From: Peptococcaceae bacterium BRH_c23
GTDB taxonomy: Bacteria > Bacillota_B > Desulfitobacteriia > Desulfitobacteriales > Desulfitobacteriaceae
Direction: 5' to 3'
Length of the DNA: 26,666 nucleotides
Assembly: GCA_000961805.1 (NCBI GenBank)
Contig: LADV01000212.1
Span: 1 to 26,666, forward strand
The position numbers and the translations under genes are program-made. Below the pieces are notes generated by a model that made no database searches, was not told the origin of the DNA, and was given only the letters and a program-made list of their open reading frames with translations. This document shows, piece by piece, positions 1 through 7,763 of the stretch (position 1 is the first letter of the stretch; every line of letters begins with the position of its first letter).

Positions 1-19
1 GAATTATATACGGACACGA

Positions 20-1408
20 TTAGTCCCTCCTTACAATCTTCCCAGGGTTCAACACATAGTTGGGATCCAGGGCTTCTTTTATACGTCGTAATGCTGCAAC
101 ACCGGCTTCTCCAAATTCCAAATCTAGATATTTCATTTTAGCAATCCCAATCCCGTGTTCCCCTGAAAGAGTTCCTCCTAGAGAAATCGCCACTTGGAAA
201 ATTTCGTCTACAGCAAGATGAACTCGTTTCATTTCGTCTGTATCCCGTTCATCCGTAAGAATTGTAGGGTGCAAATTACCATCTCCGGCATGCCCGAATG
301 TGGCAATTTGAAGACGATGCTTTTCGGCAATTCTACGAATTGCTTTGAGCATATCGGGAATTTTGCTGCGTGGAACCGTGGCATCTTCTAAGACTGTCGT
401 CGGTCTTTTCTGAGCAAGAGCGGGCAGGGCACTTCGGCGAGCCAACCACAATAGATCCCGTTCTTTATCGTTTTTGGCAATTTTCACCTCAGTAGCTCCC
501 TCAGCCTGTAAAATTTGCTCGACCAAAACTGCTTCCCGCTCAACTACTTCTTTATACCCATCTACTTCAACCAACAGCACGGCTTCTGCATCCAAGGGGA
601 GCCCCGCATGCACGAAATGCTCAACTGTTTGAATGGTCGCATTATCCATAATTTCGAGGGTTGCTGGAATAATCTTATTGCGAATAATAGAAGCAATGGC
701 CTTCCCAGCCTTATCGACATCATCAAAAATGGCTAGAATGCTTTTGCGTGCCTCTGGGGCTGGTATCAGCTTCACGATAATTTCCGTGATAATCCCCAGT
801 GTTCCTTCAGCGCCGGTAAAGAGGGCAACTAAATCATACCCTGTGACGTTTTTGACCGTTTTTCCACCCCAACGAATGACTTCTCCATTGGCTAAGACCA
901 ATTGTAGGCCCATAATATAATGCTTGGTAACTCCGTATTTCAGTCCGCGCAATCCACCTGAGCATTCGGATACCGAACCACCCATGGTCGCTGTTGTCAC
1001 GGTTCCTGGATCCGGGGGATACAACAAACCTAATTTAACCACTTCATCATTGAGAGCTTGGATGATCACTCCAGGTTGAACAGTTGCTGTTAAATTATCT
1101 TGATCTACCTCTAGGATTTTGTTGAGATTGAGCATGGAGAGTACGATCCCCCCCTTAGTGGGAATGGTTCCCCCGCTAAGGTTAGTTCCTGAACCACGTG
1201 GATAGATTGGGATTTGATGGCGTACGGCAATTTTTACAACCTCTGACACCTGTTCGGTAGAAAGGGGCGAAACCACTACATCCGGCTTATGATGTTTCAT
1301 GGCAGCGGTTGCGTCATAAGCATAGGTCAGTAAGTCTTCCTGCTCTGTGAGGACATTCTCTGCACCGAGCACTTGAACTAGTTCTTGTAAGACTTCACGA
1401 GCTAACAT
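20..1408 (-). CDS. glcD: FAD-linked 2-hydroxyacid oxidase/dehydrogenase, GlcD family
   Basis: Predicted flavoprotein that oxidises a 2-hydroxyacid such as glycolate or lactate to the 2-oxoacid in the cytoplasm, normally passing electrons to a partner iron-sulfur protein. The 462-aa length is normal for GlcD. An FAD-binding (PCMH/FAD_binding_4) domain covers about residues 37-215, with PRGSGTNLSGG and a GGSVSECSGG segment. An FAD-oxidase C-terminal domain follows, with HAGDGNLHP and SGEHGIG, the usual metal and substrate motifs. The ATG is preceded by AAGGGGG at a suitable distance. A near-consensus promoter and a GTCNGAC site array lie just upstream, so the gene appears to head its own transcript, which continues leftward out of the window, where a partner gene may lie. 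The exact substrate (glycolate, D-lactate or another hydroxyacid) cannot be told from sequence. Family assignment is secure; the gene symbol is by family. Confidence 0.9.
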   Translation of the reverse strand: MLAREVLQELVQVLGAENVLTEQEDLLTYAYDATAAMKHHKPDVVVSPLSTEQVSEVVKIAVRHQIPIYPRGSGTNLSGGTIPTKGGIVLSMLNLNKILEVDQDNLTATVQPGVIIQALNDEVVKLGLLYPPDPGTVTTATMGGSVSECSGGLRGLKYGVTKHYIMGLQLVLANGEVIRWGGKTVKNVTGYDLVALFTGAEGTLGIITEIIVKLIPAPEARKSILAIFDDVDKAGKAIASIIRNKIIPATLEIMDNATIQTVEHFVHAGLPLDAEAVLLVEVDGYKEVVEREAVLVEQILQAEGATEVKIAKNDKERDLLWLARRSALPALAQKRPTTVLEDATVPRSKIPDMLKAIRRIAEKHRLQIATFGHAGDGNLHPTILTDERDTDEMKRVHLAVDEIFQVAISLGGTLSGEHGIGIAKMKYLDLEFGEAGVAALRRIKEALDPNYVLNPGKIVRRD

Positions 1409-1456
1409 CCATTTACCCCCTTAAAAATGAAGATATCTACCATTTATTTAGTTTTT

Positions 1457-1482
1457 GTCTGGCTGTGTCTGACTGTCAGACC
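1457..1482. promoter_or_regulatory. Candidate repressor operator: three GTCNGAC-like sites
   Basis: Three copies of the small palindrome GTCNGAC lie in a row: GTCTGGC (1457-1463, one mismatch), GTCTGAC (1467-1473) and GTCAGAC (1475-1481). The last two together form a larger inverted repeat with one central base. The block begins about 10 bases downstream of the -10 box of the glcD promoter, where bound protein would block transcription. GTCNGAC cores flanked by T and A are typical of FadR-subfamily GntR regulators, which often control lactate or glycolate oxidation. The regulator is not in this window; its identity is inference. Confidence 0.5.
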
Positions 1483-1492
1483 ACTTATCCCT

Positions 1493-1521
1493 ATATTAAT
1501 TCAATTTAATAGAAATTTCAA
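1493..1521 (-). promoter_or_regulatory. SigA-type promoter for glcD
   Basis: On the minus strand TTGAAA (1516-1521) and TAATAT (1493-1498) are separated by exactly 17 bases, close to the vegetative consensus. Transcription would start near 1486, giving a leader of about 78 bases before the glcD ATG, with the GTCNGAC array at its beginning. Confidence 0.7.
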
Positions 1522-1555
1522 TATAAAATTCAAAATTTCGTCTTCCAAAAGTTTA

Positions 1556-1581
1556 GGAAGGGGTTAGCTGTAACCCCTTCC
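1556..1581 (-). terminator. Hairpin terminator after the 154-aa gene
   Basis: Perfect 11-bp stem (GGAAGGGGTTA paired with TAACCCCTTCC) around a 4-base loop, 27 bases past the stop of the 1609-2073 gene. The minus strand continues TAAACTTTTGG, a modest T-rich tail. It separates this gene from glcD, which has its own promoter. Confidence 0.7.
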
Positions 1582-1608
1582 CAGTGAAATTTGTTAACTC
1601 ATCCAAGC

Positions 1609-2073
1609 CTAACGTGAATATTTATGTTCTAATAGTTTCATCTCTTGCTGAAATGATTGACTTAACCGAAAGAGCAGGCGTTCCATATCCAAGCGGTGAA
1701 GTGAAACTGTTTCAGGACTAAGAAACTCAATCTTTCGAAACTCGGGTTTAATCAGGATAGGAAGCAAATCGTCGAGGTTCTCGATCCGAAGTGTCAAAAT
1801 AATAGGGGCATAAGCAACCTCTTGGGAGCGTCTCCCCTCACTCTCTGTCACAGTATAGATATCTAGACTCAAATCGATATCTTCAATAAAGATACCTTGC
1901 AGTGGAACATTGCGAAGTAAAGCAACCTGTTGTTCCCGGATCGATTCAGCCATTAGTTCTTTACTCTTGCCTCCAAAGAAAAATCGTCCACTTTTTGATT
2001 CTCCGCGATAATCTACCCGAATCCGTACGCGAACGTGTTCAGTTAGAAGCTCATTTCCAATCCGAATCTTCAT
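1609..2073 (-). CDS. Conserved-looking hypothetical protein, 154 aa
   Basis: I do not recognise this family. The protein is soluble-looking, rich in charged residues and leucine/isoleucine, with no signal peptide or membrane segment. The first 120 residues alternate hydrophobic and polar positions, which suggests beta strands. The last 30 residues (MERLLFRLSQSFQQEMKLLE) look helical. The start is supported by GGGGAG eight bases before the ATG. The gene is monocistronic: it faces away from the plus-strand gene at 2252 and is followed by a strong hairpin at 1556-1581. The region upstream is AT-rich and could hold divergent promoters. No function is proposed. Confidence 0.75.
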   Translation of the reverse strand: MKIRIGNELLTEHVRVRIRVDYRGESKSGRFFFGGKSKELMAESIREQQVALLRNVPLQGIFIEDIDLSLDIYTVTESEGRRSQEVAYAPIILTLRIENLDDLLPILIKPEFRKIEFLSPETVSLHRLDMERLLFRLSQSFQQEMKLLEHKYSR

Positions 2074-2251
2074 AAATGGCTCTCCCCGTTTCCTAATTAA
2101 CTCATTCTATAAGATATAAGAACATTTTTCGCAATTACGTAGTTAAAATTATTCTCCAAAGGTTTATATTTCTCCTGCAAGCCTTGCTTTAGGGTTAGAA
2201 TTTTGGACATACTAAGAAAAATCCAAAGGTATATTTTTAGGGGGGTACAAA

Positions 2252-2764
2252 ATGCTCAAAACTGCCATTGCTATTTTTAAAGGACCTCAACAGACTAAAG
2301 AGGCTATTGAAGAAATTCAAGGGGAATCCTTAGCTAACAGTAAAATATCGGTTATAGTTCGAAGCGAATATATTCACCAAGGTGAGTTTCGCGAAGAAAT
2401 TGCCAATGAATTGGCTTATTACCCCAGTGAAATCAACTTGGACAAATTTAATGCCTGGTTAGTTCAAGCTCCGCCCTTTGTGGTTTCGGACCTTGGCGAA
2501 GTTGTCGTCGCTGGACCGCTGGCCAGTCAACTAATGCACCAACCTCAGAGTCGCGGGTTGAACGAAGCTCTATTTAGCTATGGTCTTTCTGAGACTAGAG
2601 CTAGACATTATGAACATGAAGTTCGCACAGGGCACTGGTTAGTTCTGATCCAGACCAGCCATGAAAAAATTAATTCCGTGGCCAATGCCTTGCGTTCCTT
2701 TGGCGGAAGAGACATAGAAATCTGGAACAAAGAAATCGAGCACCCTATATACCCTTTTGGTTAA
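2252..2764 (+). CDS. YflT-like general-stress-type domain protein
   Basis: A 170-aa cytoplasmic protein. The start (MLKTAIAIFKGPQQTKEAIEEI) resembles the opening strand-helix of general stress protein 17M/YflT domains, which pairs a short hydrophobic strand with a helix that scans for partner residues. The second half fits the same pattern: GLSETRARHYEHEVRTGHWL followed by VLIQTSHEKINSVANALRSF, as in stress proteins whose C-terminal half reads 'GI..EEARYYE..V..G..LV.V'. The glycine-rich zipper often found between the halves is replaced by a valine/alanine stretch (VVSDLGEVVVAGPLASQL). The ATG has a run of six G (GGGGGGT) as ribosome site. It is one of few plus-strand genes here and converges on rluB with only 11 bases between stops. 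The biochemical role of the family is unknown. Confidence 0.65.
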   Translation: MLKTAIAIFKGPQQTKEAIEEIQGESLANSKISVIVRSEYIHQGEFREEIANELAYYPSEINLDKFNAWLVQAPPFVVSDLGEVVVAGPLASQLMHQPQSRGLNEALFSYGLSETRARHYEHEVRTGHWLVLIQTSHEKINSVANALRSFGGRDIEIWNKEIEHPIYPFG

Positions 2765-2775
2765 CTTTCTTATCT

Positions 2776-3567
2776 TCAAAGTCCCACATTGGAACGCAAT
2801 TGCTTGACTTCTTCTTCAGTAAGAGCCCGGTAAGAACCTGGGTGGAGAGTAAGGTTTTGGGTTAATGTCAATGGCCCGAATCGAATTCGTTCAAGTTTGA
2901 CGACTAAATATCCAACAGCCTCAAACATTCGTCTGATTTGGCGATTTCGCCCCTCATGGATCGTCACTTCCAAGACTTCCAGGGAATCGTTCTTTAAGCC
3001 TCCTTTCGTCCGCTGGGAAAGACCGCTTACGCGCTGAACTTGGGCGGGAGCGGTTTTTCCATCTTCTAAAAGTACCCCCTGCTGCAAAGTTTCAAGAGCA
3101 TGAATACCTACCGGACCTTGGACCCAAACTCTGTAGGTCTTCTCAATTCCATGCGAGGGATGCATTAAACGATGAGCTAACTCTCCATCGTTCGTAATAA
3201 CCAATAATCCAGAAGTATCATAATCCAACCTGCCAACCGGATAAACCCGAACCGGAACATCTTTTAGTAAATCGACCACAGTCGGTCGCCCTCTTGGGTC
3301 GCTGGCACTGGTAATCACGCTGACTGGTTTATTCAGTAAATAATAGTACAAAGCCTCGGTTCGTTTAACCAGACGTCCATCCACTTCGATCTGATCTCGA
3401 ACCCCGACTTTGGTCCCTAAAGCTGTCACCTTATCTCCATTAACCGTCACACGACCGTCAAGGATCAGTTTCTCGGCATGTCGTCGTGAAGCAACCCCAG
3501 CTTGGGCGAGTACTTTTTGCAAACGTTCTCCGCCCCCTACGTCTAATTCCATACTCTCACCTTCCAT
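2776..3567 (-). CDS. rluB: 23S rRNA pseudouridine synthase RluB/RsuA family
   Basis: Converts a uridine of 23S rRNA (position 2605 in E. coli RluB) to pseudouridine during ribosome assembly. An S4 RNA-binding domain covers about residues 13-60 (ERLQKVLAQAGVASRRHAEKL). It is followed by the RsuA-type catalytic domain with the catalytic aspartate in GRLDYDTSGLLVITNDGELA, and later NRQIRRMFEAVGYLVVKLER. The reading frame is open to a TTG at 3597, but AAAGGAG lies seven bases before the ATG at 3567, so I take 263 aa. In many spore-formers rluB follows spmB. Here the two glycosyltransferase genes lie between them, with 48 bases between the GT39 stop and this start. Confidence 0.88.
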   Translation of the reverse strand: MEGESMELDVGGGERLQKVLAQAGVASRRHAEKLILDGRVTVNGDKVTALGTKVGVRDQIEVDGRLVKRTEALYYYLLNKPVSVITSASDPRGRPTVVDLLKDVPVRVYPVGRLDYDTSGLLVITNDGELAHRLMHPSHGIEKTYRVWVQGPVGIHALETLQQGVLLEDGKTAPAQVQRVSGLSQRTKGGLKNDSLEVLEVTIHEGRNRQIRRMFEAVGYLVVKLERIRFGPLTLTQNLTLHPGSYRALTEEEVKQLRSNVGL

Positions 3568-3615
3568 TATCTTTCTCCTTTGTCTACTTAAGCACAACTC
3601 AATGCCACAAGAATT

Positions 3616-5004
3616 CTATTTGGCTTTCAAATCATAAATTCCCGGACCGATTTCCGGATAACTTCCTTGGACCTTTTCCCAGAATTGGTCTTTTTGTTCA
3701 CTTCGCGGCAGTCGAACAAGATAATCTGCTGGGAATTTTTGCAGTAGTTGAGTAGCCATTTCTTGATCTTTTACAGTGGTTAATCGAAACCCTACCCGGT
3801 TCGCATAATAAAACGTCATTGGGGGCGAGTCGCTTAACACTAATATACTGGATTCAGGTGTATTTTCTTTAATCCATCGTGCCTGAATGAGATAGTCTGA
3901 ACTCCACTGATACTTTGGAGTTAAATAGGTATAAGCATCTAAATTGAGCAAGGCTATAAGCACGATCACTAACAATACTCCTCGAATATCTTTTATTTCA
4001 TCGAGGGCATAGGCGCTTAGCAAGGCTATAAGCGGCAGAATCGGCACTAAATAATAATCCAAGGGAATCCGCACACAAACGACTCCAACATAAAGAACAC
4101 TCACTCCCAGCCAAGTCAAAAGGACCATTCGTACTGGAGAAGGAAAAAATAAAAGTCGAAGTACGCCTATACCTGCAAGGATAAGCATACTAAGTGTCAG
4201 TCCTTGCTCGATGTTTTTACCTAATAACTTCCAGTCCAGATTGGGATTGGCCATATTTCCAGTCATTATACCGGAAACGAATTGACTTGAAGGCGGTGCG
4301 TAATAATGTACCCACAAATAGTATACCATAGGTAGAATGAGCACAATCACACTATAACGAAGAAGCTGTCCTGCCGCCTTCGATTTGAGAGGCCAAAAAC
4401 CCAAGAGCAGGGCTACTGGAAACAACATCAACTGCGGAAGCTTAGCAAGTATTGCACCGGCCATCAATAGACCTACTTTCCAACTTCCGCTCTCCGCTTG
4501 GGATTTCCTCCACTTGCAGAGTATAGCCAACGCCCAAACACTCCAAGCTTGGGCCATCGGTTCAGGCATGACAACTCGACCATAATAAATCGATAAGGGC
4601 ATTAAGGCATAAATAGCAGCTGCCAAAAGCCCTGCCCGATCTGTAAACATCTGTCTTCCCAAATAATAAATTCCGCCGATCGTAAGCAGCGATAGCATAA
4701 CCGACCATAACCGTCCCCAAAGATCTGCCCAACCGAAAATGGTCCAGGTCCATGCTAAAAGGTAGGGTAAAAATGGAAACTCTAATTCTACTCTTTGAGG
4801 GGTTATTCCATCATAACTAAGTAGTGGAATAAAGACATTAGGTAGATCGGTTAGGCGCCCGAGCATATGGCTTGCCATGCTCGCCGTATCGGCTTGTCGC
4901 CAAGCCTGATTGTCTAATAATGGGTTAGTAATTCCTCGCAGCCTAAGTCCTAAGGCCACTAGAAATATTAAAAACAACCACCATCGTCTTATTCCTCGGC
5001 CCAT
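3616..5004 (-). CDS. GT39 (ArnT/PMT-like) membrane glycosyltransferase
   Basis: Polytopic membrane enzyme of the GT-C fold that uses a polyprenyl-phosphate sugar as donor and transfers the sugar to a lipid, polymer or protein outside the membrane. The first helix (RRWWLFLIFLVALGL) is followed by the first external loop LLDNQAWRQADTASMA, which carries the acidic catalytic residue typical of the family. About ten hydrophobic helices follow, then a short soluble C-terminal domain of about 90 residues. The frame opens at a GTG at 5019, but GGAG nine bases before the ATG at 5004 favours that start. It overlaps the end of the GT2 gene by 16 bases, so the two are translationally coupled. Acceptor and sugar are unknown. 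Confidence 0.82.
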   Translation of the reverse strand: MGRGIRRWWLFLIFLVALGLRLRGITNPLLDNQAWRQADTASMASHMLGRLTDLPNVFIPLLSYDGITPQRVELEFPFLPYLLAWTWTIFGWADLWGRLWSVMLSLLTIGGIYYLGRQMFTDRAGLLAAAIYALMPLSIYYGRVVMPEPMAQAWSVWALAILCKWRKSQAESGSWKVGLLMAGAILAKLPQLMLFPVALLLGFWPLKSKAAGQLLRYSVIVLILPMVYYLWVHYYAPPSSQFVSGIMTGNMANPNLDWKLLGKNIEQGLTLSMLILAGIGVLRLLFFPSPVRMVLLTWLGVSVLYVGVVCVRIPLDYYLVPILPLIALLSAYALDEIKDIRGVLLVIVLIALLNLDAYTYLTPKYQWSSDYLIQARWIKENTPESSILVLSDSPPMTFYYANRVGFRLTTVKDQEMATQLLQKFPADYLVRLPRSEQKDQFWEKVQGSYPEIGPGIYDLKAK

Positions 5005-5792
5005 TCTACTGTTCTCCACTTATTACGTTTTAGTTGATATATCAGTTGGACATATCCCCAAATTGTTGGTAATATTCTCAGTTTACTGGCACCTTTTTTG
5101 AGCTCATAATGAAGTTTTAAAGGAATTTCAGTGACACACTCTGCAAAGGGTGCAACTTTGAGAAGCAATTCAACCATCCCGGAAAAATTGCGACTTTTAA
5201 TAATTTCCGGGCCATATTGTCGAGTCCCTTCGGCCAATAAGGCAAGGCGATAAGCTCTGTAGCCACAAGAATAATCCCGTACTCCTTTGATCGGGGCAAA
5301 ATAATGCATCACTCTACCAGCTCCCCAAGATAATCCCCTCCGCCCTAAAGAAAGCCCATTTTGTTCCCCACCTGAAACGTAGCGAGAGGCAATCACGAGG
5401 TCAGCCCCAGCACATATAGCATCATAAAGCAGGGGAATACAATCTGCGGGTTGAGTATTATCTGCATCCATTGTAATGACAATATCCGGAGCGTTCAGAT
5501 TCTTCTCAAGCTGACCATCTAATAGGTCTCCAGAAAACCTGTGGAAATTCAAGACATATTGGAAACCGCTGTTTAAGGCAGCTCCTAGACCTTGATTTTG
5601 AGAGTGATTCACGTTGTGAATATTTCGATGTATTTGAGCAAAACTTCTTACTACATCTGAAGTATGATCAGTGCTCCCATCATTGACGATCACGATCTGA
5701 TGGGGGATGGGTGCGCAGGTCTGTTCAATATCCTCGAGTAAAGCTGGTAGCGCTTGCTCTTCATTATAAGCTGGTAAAACAATATAAAGCAT
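4989..5792 (-). CDS. GT2 family glycosyltransferase (polyprenyl-phosphate sugar synthase-like)
   Basis: A GT-A fold transferase of the dolichol-phosphate mannose synthase type. It opens with LYIVLPAYNEEQALPALLED, has the nucleotide-binding segment VNDGSTDHTSDV, and the metal-binding DxD in ITMDADNTQPAD. The ASRYVSGGEQNG and YSCGYRAYR segments also fit this family. It has no C-terminal membrane anchor. It probably loads a sugar onto undecaprenyl phosphate for the overlapping GT39 protein. The frame is open to 5831, but AAGGGGG ten bases before the ATG at 5792 and the immediate start of the family motif support 267 aa. The gene follows spmB by about 50 bases and may be read from the same transcript. 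Confidence 0.83.
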   Translation of the reverse strand: MLYIVLPAYNEEQALPALLEDIEQTCAPIPHQIVIVNDGSTDHTSDVVRSFAQIHRNIHNVNHSQNQGLGAALNSGFQYVLNFHRFSGDLLDGQLEKNLNAPDIVITMDADNTQPADCIPLLYDAICAGADLVIASRYVSGGEQNGLSLGRRGLSWGAGRVMHYFAPIKGVRDYSCGYRAYRLALLAEGTRQYGPEIIKSRNFSGMVELLLKVAPFAECVTEIPLKLHYELKKGASKLRILPTIWGYVQLIYQLKRNKWRTVEWAEE

Positions 5793-5841
5793 ACAACAAT
5801 GTCCCCCTTTCGGTTCATCGTTAGTATGCACAAAGAACGGT

Positions 5842-6381
5842 TCAATAAAACGCCTTGTTGACGATCCATACTGAAGCTATTAAACCAATAGCATCCGCTA
5901 TTAAGCCCAATTTGAGTGCGTATCGGTACTTTTTAATGCCTACTGAACCAAAATAGACCGTTAGGACAAAGAATGTCGTATCCGTACTCCCTTGGAGAGT
6001 TGACGCTAAACGTCCAATATAGGAATCTGGTCCATGTTGATTAATCAGTTGTGTTGCTACTCCTAAAGCGCCTGATCCGCTGAGGGGGCGCATAATAGCT
6101 AGCGGAATGATGTCAGCAATATTTGAATCTAAACCTAAAAACATAAAGACTGGCTGTAGCCAGCGGGCTACTATTTCCAATGCCCCTGAGTCTATGAAAA
6201 CTCTAATGGATACCAACATGCCAATCAAAAAGGGGAGGATTTTAACTCCTGTTTTAAATCCATCCTCCGCTCCTGCTACGAAGGATTCGTAGACGGGAAC
6301 CTTGCGCAGATAAGCCAGCACAGGGATGAGTAATAAAAGTATAGGGATAGCCCAGCGTGAAATCTCAGCAATAACGTTCAT
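5842..6381 (-). CDS. spmB: Spore maturation protein B
   Basis: Membrane protein of the nucleoside-recognition (gate) domain family; in Bacillus subtilis SpmA and SpmB are needed for full dehydration of the spore core and heat resistance. The 179-aa length matches the family. Hydrophobic helices are seen at about residues 8-25, 50-70, 80-98 and 155-175, with conserved stretches such as IMRPLSGSGALGVATQLIN and STDTTFFVLTVYFG. The ATG has AGGAGAAAACG just upstream and overlaps the spmA stop by four bases (ATGA), so the pair is coupled. Expression in the forespore or mother cell is known for the family; no sporulation promoter could be fixed here. Confidence 0.93.
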   Translation of the reverse strand: MNVIAEISRWAIPILLLLIPVLAYLRKVPVYESFVAGAEDGFKTGVKILPFLIGMLVSIRVFIDSGALEIVARWLQPVFMFLGLDSNIADIIPLAIMRPLSGSGALGVATQLINQHGPDSYIGRLASTLQGSTDTTFFVLTVYFGSVGIKKYRYALKLGLIADAIGLIASVWIVNKAFY

Positions 6382-6965
6382 CGTTTTCTCCTACTTCTCC
6401 TACGAATAAAATAATCTACCAGGATGGCGACAGTCATTGCGCATCCTGTCGCGACTATTGTTGTTCCAATTATCTCGGTTGGATTAACGGAATTTGCCTT
6501 AAGACGCACACCAATGATCGTAGCTGGGATAAGCGTTATACAAGAGGTATTTAAGGCTAGAAACGTAATCATTGCTGGGCTGGCCACGTCTGGTGTAGAG
6601 TTTTCTTTTTGAAGTTCTTGCATAGCCTTCAAGCCAAAAGGGGTTGCAGCATTACCCAAGCCTAGTACATTAGCACTTAAATTCATGATAATGGCTCCCA
6701 GTGCAGGACTATTCGGCTTTAGAGAAGGAAATAAAAGACGAACTAAAGGACCAAATATTCGGGCAATTCCTCTGACAAAACCTGCTTCCTCGGCTAAACG
6801 CAGGAGCCCTAACCACAAGCTCATCACGCCAATCAGTTCAATGGCAACCTCTACCCCCAATTCGGCTGCTTTCATGGCAGAGGCAGTAACAGTTTCGATA
6901 TGTCCATTGTACGCTGAGACAATAATCCCAATCGCCAACATTAAAAGCCAAATGAGATTAACCAT
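6378..6965 (-). CDS. spmA: Spore maturation protein A
   Basis: Partner of SpmB in spore core dehydration; 195 aa, the normal length. An N-terminal helix (VNLIWLLMLAIGIIVSAYNG) is followed by the gate domain with SLWLGLLRLAEEAGF and the conserved AIIMNLSANVLGLGNAATPF. The C-terminus is a last helix followed by a basic tail (RRRSRRKR). The ATG follows a six-G ribosome site. The gene starts the spmAB pair. The 290 bases upstream hold a mosaic palindromic repeat, so its promoter must lie within or next to that repeat, or transcription must pass the ytfJ terminator. Confidence 0.93.
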   Translation of the reverse strand: MVNLIWLLMLAIGIIVSAYNGHIETVTASAMKAAELGVEVAIELIGVMSLWLGLLRLAEEAGFVRGIARIFGPLVRLLFPSLKPNSPALGAIIMNLSANVLGLGNAATPFGLKAMQELQKENSTPDVASPAMITFLALNTSCITLIPATIIGVRLKANSVNPTEIIGTTIVATGCAMTVAILVDYFIRRRSRRKR

Positions 6966-7003
6966 GTCCCACCCCCCTGCCTATAGAAAACTTGGCTGGC
7001 GCC

Positions 7004-7213
7004 CGAAGACACTGTCTTCGCACGTATTAGTCATTCTGTCAGCTTCAGCGAAGGCGGCCGCCTCGTTCATGATAACTTATGCGCTGGCCATGACTCGAAC
7101 AGGACGTTCGAGGTTAGAGCGCCGCTATGACTCAACCAAGGATGGTTGAGATTAGAACACCGCCATGGATGGCAAGGTGTCGTGATGGTAAGGCACCGTG
7201 ATGGCGAGAAGGG
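7004..7213 (+). repeat. Mosaic palindromic repeat, copy A
   Basis: The ytfJ-spmA gap is a chain of hairpin-forming units. They are: CGAAGACA/TGTCTTCG (7004-7020); the perfect 12-bp palindrome AGGCGGCCGCCT (7052-7063); CTCGAAC/GTTCGAG with loop AGGAC (7094-7112), clamped by GCGCT/AGCGC (7081-7085, 7118-7122); CTCAACCA/TGGTTGAG with loop AGGA (7131-7150); and ACACC/GGTGT (7157-7180) enclosing GCCAT/ATGGC. The third and fourth are diverged copies of one unit in which both stem arms changed together. The block 7087-7131 matches 26622-26666 in reverse orientation at 42 of 45 bases, and 7186-7213 matches 26469-26496 at 24 of 28. No credible coding frame is seen. Confidence 0.8.
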
Positions 7214-7218
7214 AGCTC

Positions 7219-7249
7219 CATAAAGTATGTAACCAAGTTATACTTTATG
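7219..7249. repeat. AT-rich 10-bp inverted repeat
   Basis: CATAAAGTAT (7219-7228) and ATACTTTATG (7240-7249) form a perfect 10-bp stem with an 11-base loop. It sits between the mosaic repeat and the ytfJ terminator, and differs in base composition from both. It has no T-run, so it may be an operator or part of the repeat rather than a terminator. Confidence 0.4.
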
Positions 7250-7258
7250 ATAAGTATG

Positions 7259-7302
7259 AAAAAGCCAAACAAAAAAGAACGTATCCGTTCTTTTTGTTTG
7301 GC
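7259..7302 (-). terminator. Intrinsic terminator of the ytfI-ytfJ unit
   Basis: A long hairpin with GCCAAAC, an A-run and GAACG on one arm and CGTTC, a T-run and GTTTGGC on the other, with loop TATC and a single-base bulge. On the minus strand it is followed directly by five T (7259-7263). It lies 23 bases after the ytfJ stop. Confidence 0.85.
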
Positions 7303-7324
7303 CTAAATCTAGATAATAATGCCA

Positions 7325-7759
7325 TTAGTCACGGGCGATGATGATATCTTCCGAAACTTTCTTTTTCTTGTGAAACATACCTGTAATTCGATCTAACAAA
7401 TCAGGAACTGTATCAATCAAACGGTCAACTACCACGTTACTATCAACTGGAAGAAGCCGAATATTCCCATTTCCTACGACCAAAAAAGCAACCGGTTGTA
7501 CAGATACTCCTGCTCCGGCGCCGCCTCCAAAAGGAAGTGGAGGTGCTTGTCCCCCAGTATGAACATGCTCTTTGCCATCTTCTGGTGCTGCAAATTCGCT
7601 CCCGCCTGCTGCAAAGCCGCACGACACCCGTGAAATCGGAATAATCATGGATCCATCATGGGTTTCTACAGCTTCGCCCACAATTGTATTAACGTCAACG
7701 ATTTGTTGGATGCTTTCCATGGCTGTTTTCATTAATGATTCGATTGGATGATTTCCCAT
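7325..7759 (-). CDS. ytfJ: Sporulation protein YtfJ/GerW family
   Basis: Member of the YtfJ (GerW) family, made in the forespore in Bacillus and needed there for proper germination, including activity of the SleB lytic enzyme. At 144 aa it has the family length. The N-terminal MGNHPIESLMKTAMESIQQI is followed by IVGEAVETHDGSMIIPISRV, a central glycine-rich strand region (FGGGAGAGVSVQPVAFLVVG) and a C-terminal VVVDRLIDTVPDLLDRI. AAGGGGG is eight bases before the ATG and overlaps the end of the ytfI-like gene (4 bases between stop and start), so the two are one operon ended by the hairpin at 7259-7302. Family assignment is clear. Confidence 0.93.
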   Translation of the reverse strand: MGNHPIESLMKTAMESIQQIVDVNTIVGEAVETHDGSMIIPISRVSCGFAAGGSEFAAPEDGKEHVHTGGQAPPLPFGGGAGAGVSVQPVAFLVVGNGNIRLLPVDSNVVVDRLIDTVPDLLDRITGMFHKKKKVSEDIIIARD

Positions 7760-7763
7760 GCGT

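Noticed and set aside
2150..2245. Direct repeat TCCAAAGGT(T/A)TAT before the 2252 gene
   Set aside because: Two copies of about 12 bases in AT-rich leader sequence, too short and loose to call an operator.
6685..7149. 154-aa plus-strand open frame across spmA and the repeat
   Set aside because: Antisense shadow of spmA running into the repeat; composition is that of a reversed membrane gene.
7004..7213. CRISPR array
   Set aside because: Units are unequal, diverged and palindromic, with no regular spacers and no cas genes nearby.
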